Positions 8,745 through 15,583 of a stretch of 47,816 bases of DNA are shown here, one piece after another. The position numbers were made by a program, and so were the translations under genes. The first letter of the stretch is position 1, and each line of letters opens with the position of its first letter. The notes below the pieces were generated by a model. The model made no database searches. It saw only the letters and a program-made list of their open reading frames with translations, and was not told the origin of the DNA. Where the stretch lies: assembly GCA_013177815.1 (NCBI GenBank), contig JABLXM010000006.1, positions 1 to 47,816 of the forward strand, in the 5' to 3' direction. This DNA is from Anaerolineae bacterium (GTDB lineage: Bacteria > Chloroflexota > Anaerolineae > Anaerolineales > Anaerolineaceae).

Positions 8745-8839
8745 CTAATATGATTTCCTTTCATCGCCTGAATAAAATCGAGCTTTGGTCGGGTCTGTTA
8801 ACGCTTCTTTTTCCAACCATTGGAGTCATCGTCATCCTG

Positions 8840-10162
8840 TTAACGCCCACCCTTAAATCTTGGAACGATCCCAAAACGCTGGGTTTCTTCCCGGATCTGA
8901 TCGCGGAAATCGGGGTGGGAAATACGGATCAGGGCTTCCGCTCGATCCCTGACATTCAATCCTTTCAGGTCTGCGATCCCATATTCGGTCACGATGGTGT
9001 CGACGTCCTGGCTCGGGACGGTGATCTCTGCCCCTTCAGAAAGGATCGGGACGATGGTAGAAACCGTGCCATTTTTTGCTGTCGACCGAAGCGCGATGAT
9101 CCCGCGTCCGTTCTCGGAAAGTTGAGCGCCGCGATGCGTATCCAGTTGACCGCCGGTGCCTGAAAAATGGCGGTAACCTATGGATTGGGAACACACTTGC
9201 CCAATCACATCCACCTGGAGCGCAGTGTTGATGCTGATCATGCGGTAGTTTTTGCCAATGACATAGGGATCATTCGTCACAGACCCCTGCTGGAATTCGA
9301 CCCCCAGATTATTGTTCACGAAGTCGTATAACTTCTGGGTTCCAAGCGCGAATGCACCCACCATTTTTCCCTTCCACAGCGTCTTCCTGCGGTTGGTGAT
9401 GACCCCTGCATTGTAAAGATCGACCATCCCATCCGTAAACATTTCGGTATGGATGCCGAGGTCCTTGCGCTTCATGAGGAAGGGCGTGATGGCGTTGGGG
9501 ATGCCGCCGATACCCAGTTGAAGCGTGGAGCCATCCTCGATCAACTCGGCGATATACCCTCCAATTGCCTCCTCTGCATCAGTCGGCAGGGTTGGGGGTA
9601 GCTGCGCCAGCGGCGCATGGTTCTCGACCACGTAATCCACTTCCGATATGTGAACCTGGGTATCCCCAAGCGTCCACGGCAGGTTTTCATTGATCTCGAG
9701 TATGACCAGGTCAGCCATTTCGATCAATTGTTTTTCGATCACCAACCCGAGGGATAGGGAAAGAAAGCCCCTTTCATCCGGCGGCGTGGCGGTCCCAAAG
9801 AACACGTTGACCTTGTTATTGGCAGCGTATAGTTTACATGAAGCTGCCTGGTGAAGATTATTGGGGATGTAGGATTCTCTCCCCTGAGAGTGAACCTTTC
9901 GGTCTGCGTTCCCGTAGAACCAATTCTCGATAAAAAAGTGCCCTTCCATTTCAGGATCGAGTACAAAATCGTATGAGCCCAGTGGCAGGCAAATCCAAAC
10001 GCTAACGTCATCCAGCCTGTCTTTGTGCTTCCCGAGCTCAGCCATCAAACCGGGTGGCTCAGAAGCCGCCATGGCAAGCCCCAACGTCTGGTGTGATTGT
10101 AATTTTCCAACAGCCTCAGGAATAGTGATTAATTTCTTTTTATACAGGTCGCTCGGATTCAT
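8840..10162 (-). CDS. Acyl-CoA transferase of the acetyl-CoA hydrolase/4-hydroxybutyrate CoA-transferase family
   Basis: A 440-residue two-domain CoA-transferase. Family landmarks are FFGTATPPDERGFLSLS, the CoA-binding loop LGIGGIPNA and the catalytic Glu240 in GIHTEMFTDG, close to the active Glu238 of 4-hydroxybutyrate CoA-transferases. The C-terminal half has QSIGYRHFSGTGGQLD. It would activate an imported carboxylic acid by taking CoA from acetyl-CoA or another acyl-CoA without ATP. It starts 7 nt after the KAS III-like gene. The exact acid is unknown. Confidence 0.87.
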   Translation of the reverse strand: MNPSDLYKKKLITIPEAVGKLQSHQTLGLAMAASEPPGLMAELGKHKDRLDDVSVWICLPLGSYDFVLDPEMEGHFFIENWFYGNADRKVHSQGRESYIPNNLHQAASCKLYAANNKVNVFFGTATPPDERGFLSLSLGLVIEKQLIEMADLVILEINENLPWTLGDTQVHISEVDYVVENHAPLAQLPPTLPTDAEEAIGGYIAELIEDGSTLQLGIGGIPNAITPFLMKRKDLGIHTEMFTDGMVDLYNAGVITNRRKTLWKGKMVGAFALGTQKLYDFVNNNLGVEFQQGSVTNDPYVIGKNYRMISINTALQVDVIGQVCSQSIGYRHFSGTGGQLDTHRGAQLSENGRGIIALRSTAKNGTVSTIVPILSEGAEITVPSQDVDTIVTEYGIADLKGLNVRDRAEALIRISHPDFRDQIREETQRFGIVPRFKGGR

Positions 10163-10169
10163 ACGGCAC

Positions 10170-11156
10170 CTATGGCATTATGAATGCGGAACCAGCCTGG
10201 TTGTAACCGACGCCGGAGCCCACAAAACAAACCAGGTCACCAGAATGAACTTTGCCTTTTTCAACGGCATCGTTGAATGCCATCGGCAGACAAGCTGACC
10301 CGGTATAGCCAAAACGGTCCATAACCCAATGCGCTTTTTCAACCGGCAATCCGAGTGTTTCCTGTACCAGGAAGATGCTGTTCAATCTCACCTGGGTGTA
10401 GATGACGAGATCCACATCTTGCAGATCGAAGTTGCCGTTCTTGGCAAGCTCGCGCATCCTGGCGGGCCAGCCTTCGTGGTTCACTTCAGGTGGAAACGGC
10501 GTCACCAATCTTACCTTTGTGCGCCCGGCTTGCAGGCTTTCCTCGCTCGCAGGTTCATAGGTTCCACCGGAATAAATACCCCAATGCTTGTGATACGAGC
10601 CATCTGCAAAGAAGGTGGAAGAAACAAAACCAGGCTTGTCGCTGGGAGTCAGGATCGCAGCGCCCGCCCCGTCCCCATAGAAGAAGGACATCACGTCATT
10701 CTCCCAATCCGACAACTTATGCATCATGTACGCACCGATCACCATCACGTATTTCAGGTTCGGGTTGGATGCGATCAGACCGGCAGCCAGGTTCAAGCCA
10801 GTCGGGAAGGACGCGCATGCGCATCCAACATCGAAGGTGCCGGCATTGATTGCGCCGAGCTTGTGTTGAACGACCACCGAGGTAGCAGGGGTGATGTAGT
10901 CGGGGCTATCGGTGCCGAGGATGATGAGATCCAGATCTTCCGGTTTCAAACCGGCATTCTTGAGGGCTTTTTCTCCGGCTTCCTTCGCCAGGTCCGAAGT
11001 CGCCCAATCATCCGGCGCGTAGAAACGGGTGCGGATTCCGGAAGATGCTTCGAATTTATCGACAACTTCTCCAAAGCGCTCCTTCATCACGGCATTGGAT
11101 CTTTCGATCGATGGCAGATAAGCGCCGGTTGAGATAATCTTTGCGTATGAGGGCAT
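10170..11156 (-). CDS. KAS III/HMG-CoA synthase-like acyltransferase with altered active site
   Basis: 328 residues from ATG 11154-11156, chosen because GGAGAG precedes it and the protein then has normal FabH length; the frame is open to 11294. The fold markers are clear: FDVGCACASFPTGL with the nucleophile at Cys114, the DGAGAAIL loop and the terminal GSGVGYNQAGSAF. The two other KAS III catalytic residues look replaced. Where FabH has His in HQAN, this protein has Thr254 (IYTQVRLN). Where FabH has Asn in GNTSAA, it has Tyr284 (GYTGSA). Classical decarboxylative condensation is therefore unlikely. An acyl transfer or HMG-CoA-synthase-like step with the neighbouring thiolase/DUF35 pair is an alternative. 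Confidence 0.8.
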   Translation of the reverse strand: MPSYAKIISTGAYLPSIERSNAVMKERFGEVVDKFEASSGIRTRFYAPDDWATSDLAKEAGEKALKNAGLKPEDLDLIILGTDSPDYITPATSVVVQHKLGAINAGTFDVGCACASFPTGLNLAAGLIASNPNLKYVMVIGAYMMHKLSDWENDVMSFFYGDGAGAAILTPSDKPGFVSSTFFADGSYHKHWGIYSGGTYEPASEESLQAGRTKVRLVTPFPPEVNHEGWPARMRELAKNGNFDLQDVDLVIYTQVRLNSIFLVQETLGLPVEKAHWVMDRFGYTGSACLPMAFNDAVEKGKVHSGDLVCFVGSGVGYNQAGSAFIMP

Positions 11157-11184
11157 GGTCTCTCCAATAATGCGGTCTGGTACA

Positions 11185-11949
11185 CTAGGATCCGAGAACG
11201 ATTCCGCCATCCACGCTGATGGTAGCGCCGTGTACGAAGGCGGCTTCATCGGTGGAAAGCCACAGATAAGTATTGGCAATATCTTCAGGTTCACCCAGTC
11301 GCCCCAGGGGGGTCTTGGCGCGCATACCAGCCAGGACTTCCTCGGGCATCTTAGCCACCATTTCGGTCATGATGAATCCGGGCGCCACAGCGTTGACGCG
11401 GATGCCGTATTTACCGAGTTCGCGCGCCCAAACCTTGGTCATTCCGATCACGCCGGCTTTCGTAGCAACGTAATTGGTCTGCCCGAAATTGCCGTACAAC
11501 CCTACCACCGAGGAAGCATTCAGGATGACGCCGCCGCCCTGTTTGACCATGAACGGGGCAACAGCCTGACTGCAATTGAAGACGCCCTTGAGGTTGACGT
11601 TGATGACGGAATCGAATGCCTCTTCCGACATCTGCTTGACCAGTTCGCCATCCTTCATCTTGATGAATTGTGAATCGCGGGTGATGCCGGCATTGTTGAC
11701 GAGAATGTCAATCCTGCCATATTTGGCAAACACGCCTTCGATCCACTGCTGGACTTCGGCGCGGTTGCAAACATCAATCTTGTCGAACTGCGCATCCGGT
11801 CCGAGCGACTTGACCAGTTCAAGACCGAGTTCTTCCGAAACATCGCAAATGACAACCTTGGCGCCTTCTTTTGCGAAAACCTGCGCGGTGGCTTTGCCGA
11901 TGCCTGCGGCTCCCCCGGTGATAATGGCGACCTTTCCTTGCAAGCGCAT
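11185..11949 (-). CDS. SDR-family 3-oxoacyl reductase (FabG/PhaB-like)
   Basis: A 254-residue classical short-chain dehydrogenase. The cofactor motif TGGAAGIG is at 11-18, NNAG at 85-88, the catalytic Ser near 146-147 (NASS), and Tyr160 and Lys164 in the YVATK motif. It ends VHGATISVDGG like FabG. Expected reaction: reversible reduction of a 3-oxoacyl thioester. AGGAGG (11957-11962) lies just upstream of the ATG. It is the first gene of the 12-gene operon. Confidence 0.9.
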   Translation of the reverse strand: MRLQGKVAIITGGAAGIGKATAQVFAKEGAKVVICDVSEELGLELVKSLGPDAQFDKIDVCNRAEVQQWIEGVFAKYGRIDILVNNAGITRDSQFIKMKDGELVKQMSEEAFDSVINVNLKGVFNCSQAVAPFMVKQGGGVILNASSVVGLYGNFGQTNYVATKAGVIGMTKVWARELGKYGIRVNAVAPGFIMTEMVAKMPEEVLAGMRAKTPLGRLGEPEDIANTYLWLSTDEAAFVHGATISVDGGIVLGS

Positions 11950-12493
11950 ACCCAGACCTCCTAAACTAGATTTGTGATTTCAATTGAATGTAAACAACTT
12001 CAGGTAAAAGACAGGTTAACAGAACGTCATCAGTATAGCAATTGCCGGTTACAAATCGGTTACAAATCCACGAATGTAAGCAAAAAAGCCATTTTCGCCT
12101 TGTACCGACAACGCATCAATACCCCCGTGGCTTTCGTTGAGATTTATATGAACCGGCGCACCAACCTACCCCCAGGAATGATGCCCGGCAAAAACATCGT
12201 CATGAGAACGCTGCATTTCCACATTCCCGGATGAATATCGGGGGCGTATGCCAACCACACCCCCTGCCTATGATCGATCAGATCGTAGAGGTGATGGGGG
12301 TTTAACCCTTGTCAGTCACATTGCAACTGTGCCATTCGATCGCACAGCGAGGTCAAGCAGTTCCTACATTGAATGGCGCTAATACATCCTTTCGCTATCG
12401 AACAATGCGGCGTTCATTCGAAGTCTACCACTGACGAACGCCCCATTCTCGATCCCAACAATTTTGCGCCGCAGCGCTCAAAGGTGATGTTCA
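11950..12493. other. Intergenic region with operon promoter and no convincing gene
   Basis: This 544-nt gap holds the promoter and leader of the acyl-CoA/Liv operon (12032-12068) in its left part. Its right part lies downstream of the nitroreductase gene. An imperfect GC-rich inverted repeat near 12258-12301 (CCCCC ... GGGGG) may act as terminator for the nitroreductase transcript. Short open frames here have neither ribosome binding sites nor recognisable products. Confidence 0.5.
12032..12068 (-). promoter_or_regulatory. Pho-box-like activator promoter of the acyl-CoA/Liv operon
   Basis: Two perfect adjacent 11-bp repeats (GGTTACAAATC on the plus strand, 12047-12057 and 12058-12068) read TTTGTAAC at an 11-bp period on the transcribed strand. 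The nearer TTGTAAC ends 10 nt before a TATACT -10 box (12032-12037). No usable -35 is present at 17 nt, so an activator probably substitutes for it. The geometry is that of OmpR/PhoB-class response regulators. A related arrangement lies at 38414-38460. Confidence 0.6.
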
Positions 12494-13294
12494 TTACGGT
12501 CTTTCTTTGTAAAAGACAAGCTCCCGTAAATCTGTTTCAGCCCGATTGATCTTGCTCTGGTAGATTTCCAATTGTTTTTGAAAGGATGACCCCAGATGAC
12601 TGACGTTGTAGCCGGCTATCATCTGATCGAGCCAACTTTTCATGACAGTTGTCTCCGTAGGTTGATACTGCCCAGGGATTGTAATGTTCTCCATGGGGAG
12701 CTTTGGCGGCATGGGATGGAAATGTCCGCTGGCATAACCAAATACGATCGTCATCAATGGGACCGTGCCATCAGGCAGAGCCATCTTTTCCCTCAGGTAT
12801 TTCGCATCCAATAATCCGCTCCGCCCCGTCTCCGAAAGCATAACCGAGGATACCCCAAGCGCTTCTGCAGCGATGTTCATATTCATGGCTGCCAATGAAG
12901 CATTGATCACGGCGATGGTATATTCTGTCAGTGGGCAGTCCGGGAAATCCTCCAGTACCGTTCGATAACGGTGATAATCCCCGATAACGATGATCGCCCG
13001 ATTGGCATGAAATGGGATCGAATGCTCAAACGTCTGTTGCCACAGGTTATCATCGAAGATAGCGAACGTCCAGGATTGTAAGTTTACCGTGGAGGGCGCT
13101 AAACGACCAGCTTCCAGAATGGCGTTGAAAACATCGTCCGCGATTGGCTGCCGTGTGAACGATCGGACGCTGCGTCGATCATAAATGATCCGGAGTAGTT
13201 CGTTATCTGCCAAAGAAGCCGGCGGGGACGGTTTCGCCCGTAATAATTTCACAAGGTTCTCTATACTCTTGGTTGGACTTAATTTCCGCTTCAT
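12494..13294 (-). CDS. Nitroreductase-family flavoprotein
   Basis: 266 residues. The FMN-binding start of the nitroreductase fold is clear: IIYDRRSVRSFTRQPI, then EAGRLAPSTVNLQSWTFAI. The middle helix AVINASLAAMNMNIAAEALG and the VFGYASG strand fit. The family reduces nitro compounds, quinones, flavins or dehydrogenates peptides; the substrate is unknown. Its ATG overlaps the stop of the radical SAM gene (ATGA), so the pair is co-translated and may act on one substrate. The last 50 residues form an extra charged helical tail. Confidence 0.82.
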   Translation of the reverse strand: MKRKLSPTKSIENLVKLLRAKPSPPASLADNELLRIIYDRRSVRSFTRQPIADDVFNAILEAGRLAPSTVNLQSWTFAIFDDNLWQQTFEHSIPFHANRAIIVIGDYHRYRTVLEDFPDCPLTEYTIAVINASLAAMNMNIAAEALGVSSVMLSETGRSGLLDAKYLREKMALPDGTVPLMTIVFGYASGHFHPMPPKLPMENITIPGQYQPTETTVMKSWLDQMIAGYNVSHLGSSFQKQLEIYQSKINRAETDLRELVFYKERP

Positions 13295-14511
13295 GATTCG
13301 GATTTTGTTCCCACCTTGTCTTTTTCTACCATTGAAACGAATCCGCCAAATAAGCGATATTCATCCATACGGCAAGAGTTGACAAACTTCCCATCATAGA
13401 TGGTTATATCCGGGCAACTATCACACATATCCGCCCGTCCATCCGGCATAATATCCGGTGCTTGAATGATCCCAACACTCTGGATAAAGATATCATCGAA
13501 AAGGCGCGCCGGATGGCGGACCACATCTTTTCTGCGGTTTCTTCTCGCCTGGCGAATAGTATCATCCCAATGAGACATCCAAAAGATCTTTCGTCCGATC
13601 TTGCCGGAGGTCATATAAGCGAGATAACGTCCCTTTTGAAGATGATGTCCGATCTGAGCAAATTCCATTGTTTTCTTGCCGATTGAACCATAGATATTAT
13701 TTTTGCTTCCCACCATGACGCCGATCAACCATTTATAACTATCGTGGCGGATGCTGCCGCCCAAATAACCGGCTGCGTCATATTCAGGGAAATTATCCTT
13801 GATGATCTGATAGACCTCTGGCGCGGTCACAAAGTGTTCGTGGAACGATTCGCGGGTATAGCTTAACTTGCTCATATCGACTTCTTGATCATTCACGTCG
13901 GTGGCTATATTATCTTCAGTTGTCGCTGTACGATAGGTGATGAACACCAACCCCTGCACTTTTTCGATGTTTGCGTGTCCCCACCGAACGATATCCGGGA
14001 TCTCATGATATGTATCCGGGTAGACGGTAGAGTTGAAAACCAGGTACAAGCCGCCTTCCGCTGCGACCATATCGGCAATTTCCTGCCGTAATTGATTGTG
14101 TTCTTTTTCATTCTTGTCATTCCAATGCGGTCGATTTTGATGGCTATCGACATGCATGGTAAACCCTGCCAATCCAGCTTTCTTTAATTCATGTAATAAT
14201 TCAGGCGTGAGCGCCACCCCATTCGAGAGGATGACCGGTTTGACGCCCTGTTGCGCAATGAATGCCACCAGATCGACGATCTGCGGGTGTATGAGCGGTT
14301 CTCCGCCGGCGATCGAGAAATTATCGGGATTGCGCCATTTCATGAAGAAGAGCACTTCTTCTTTGAGTTCTTCCAGGGATTTATGTCCGGTCATATATTG
14401 CCGGTAACAACCCTCGCAGTGAATGTTACATATATCCGTGACTTCAAGCCACGCGATCGGGTTATCATTCATGGACCAGGGCAACCGGTAATAATTTCGC
14501 TTTTCCAACAT
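13291..14511 (-). CDS. Radical SAM protein with C-terminal cysteine cluster
   Basis: 406 residues from ATG 14509-14511, preceded by AAGGAG; the open frame to 14580 has no such site. The SAM-cluster motif is CNIHCEGCY with Cys28, Cys32 and Cys35, followed by the SAM-binding SIAGGEPLIHP. The C terminus has MCDSCPDITIYDG and a further NSC, suggesting an auxiliary Fe-S cluster as in SPASM-like proteins. It is coupled to a nitroreductase and lies downstream of an MBL hydrolase. The reaction is unknown; peptide or cofactor modification is possible. Confidence 0.85.
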   Translation of the reverse strand: MLEKRNYYRLPWSMNDNPIAWLEVTDICNIHCEGCYRQYMTGHKSLEELKEEVLFFMKWRNPDNFSIAGGEPLIHPQIVDLVAFIAQQGVKPVILSNGVALTPELLHELKKAGLAGFTMHVDSHQNRPHWNDKNEKEHNQLRQEIADMVAAEGGLYLVFNSTVYPDTYHEIPDIVRWGHANIEKVQGLVFITYRTATTEDNIATDVNDQEVDMSKLSYTRESFHEHFVTAPEVYQIIKDNFPEYDAAGYLGGSIRHDSYKWLIGVMVGSKNNIYGSIGKKTMEFAQIGHHLQKGRYLAYMTSGKIGRKIFWMSHWDDTIRQARRNRRKDVVRHPARLFDDIFIQSVGIIQAPDIMPDGRADMCDSCPDITIYDGKFVNSCRMDEYRLFGGFVSMVEKDKVGTKSES

Positions 14512-14589
14512 TGTTTTCTCCTTCGATGGTTCAAATCTAAAACAAACCTTGCTTGTCAACCTGTTCGTTTTCTTATTCAATGTCCTCTG

Positions 14590-14614
14590 AACTGTGTGGT
14601 ATTTCTACACAGTT
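14590..14614 (-). promoter_or_regulatory. Small stem-loop upstream of the radical SAM gene
   Basis: An 8-bp perfect inverted repeat (AACTGTGT at 14590-14597, ACACAGTT at 14607-14614) has a 9-nt loop in the 151-nt gap between the MBL gene and the radical SAM start. There is no U-tract. It could attenuate or process the transcript. Confidence 0.35.
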
Positions 14615-14662
14615 GGCTTATTGACGACACAATTTGCTTCAAGTCGAATTTGATAAATTCAC

Positions 14663-15340
14663 TCATTTGTTCATTGGCATGGCTCCATTCTTGATCTTTT
14701 GTAATGCACTCCCTGGTATTGGCTGCCGTGAATGCCCTGTATATATCCATTTGGGCGCAGTTGATTTTAAATATTCAAGACTGCCCGCAAGCTGACCCCA
14801 ATCAGTTGCCAGCAAACTTTGCAAACCAGGGCGTGGGAAAGCGCCCAGCAGGTCCCCGGCGAAGGCGGTGCCATCTTCCAACACAAGGCACGAATGACCA
14901 GGAGTATGTCCGGGGGTATGCAGAATGGATGCATTTAATCCATACTTCTCCAAAGTTTCACCATCGCTGAGTAGAACATCGGGCAGAGTTGTGGATAACG
15001 GATTTGTTTGATTTAAAATTCTTTGCAGGTGTGGATAGATAAATCCATACCTGCGCGTCGTACCGAGCGGCGACCGGGCAAGAACCATGTAATCTGCATC
15101 AATCAAGTGTATCCCAATGCGCGCACCCGTCAAATTCCGCAAAGCGGCAGCGCTGCCATAATGATCATAATGTGCGTGAGTAATCCATATCAGCTTCAGA
15201 TCTTTCCGCCCTAATTCATTCATCTTTGAGATTACTCGCTGCTGCTGACCGGGAGAGCCGCTATCGACCAGGAACAGCGCCTGGGGCGTCTCGATCAGAA
15301 AAGCGATGCCATAACCACAAACTACCGGATGGACCAGCAT
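14663..15340 (-). CDS. MBL-fold metallo-hydrolase
   Basis: 225 residues. The metal-binding motif THAHYDHYG, then HTPGHTPGHS, AFAGDLLG and the final TGH give a complete dinuclear site of the beta-lactamase-fold superfamily. The family includes glyoxalase II, lactonases and thioesterases; the substrate is not evident. Its ATG overlaps the stop of a short upstream frame (TAATG), and the radical SAM/nitroreductase pair follows. Confidence 0.87.
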   Translation of the reverse strand: MLVHPVVCGYGIAFLIETPQALFLVDSGSPGQQQRVISKMNELGRKDLKLIWITHAHYDHYGSAAALRNLTGARIGIHLIDADYMVLARSPLGTTRRYGFIYPHLQRILNQTNPLSTTLPDVLLSDGETLEKYGLNASILHTPGHTPGHSCLVLEDGTAFAGDLLGAFPRPGLQSLLATDWGQLAGSLEYLKSTAPKWIYTGHSRQPIPGSALQKIKNGAMPMNK

Positions 15341-15534
15341 TATGTATCCTTTATTGTAGAAACCACAATTCCAATTCCTGAATTCGTCTCGGCAATAAAA
15401 CCGGTCTCGATTGGAAATTCCATCGGATTATCACCAAGAGCAGTCGCAATGAGAATTGCCGGGGTGGCAATCAACACCGCAATGATGATGTAAGGTGATA
15501 ACCGATTGAGATCTAGATGTATCTGCCAACAGGT
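15340..15534 (-). pseudogene. Short membrane-protein-like frame without normal start codon
   Basis: From a stop at 15535-15537 the frame is open to a TAA at 15340-15342 that overlaps the MBL start (TAATG). It encodes a basic lead-in, a strong hydrophobic segment (SPYIIIAVLIATPAILIATAL) trimmed here to SPYIIIAVLIATP onward, and a polar tail ending GIVVSTIKDT. No ATG precedes the hydrophobic segment; GTG 15475-15477 would cut through it. It may be a 5'-truncated remnant, use an unusual start, or be frameshifted near 15520. The stop/start overlap is the main argument that it once was a gene. Confidence 0.35.
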
Positions 15535-15583
15535 TCACCCATTTAATAATACGACTGTTATATCGCATTTCTTTCTAATCGAG

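Noticed and set aside
11974-12234. 86-codon plus-strand frame between the SDR and nitroreductase genes
   Set aside because: It covers the operon promoter and repeat box, has no ribosome binding site and no recognisable product.
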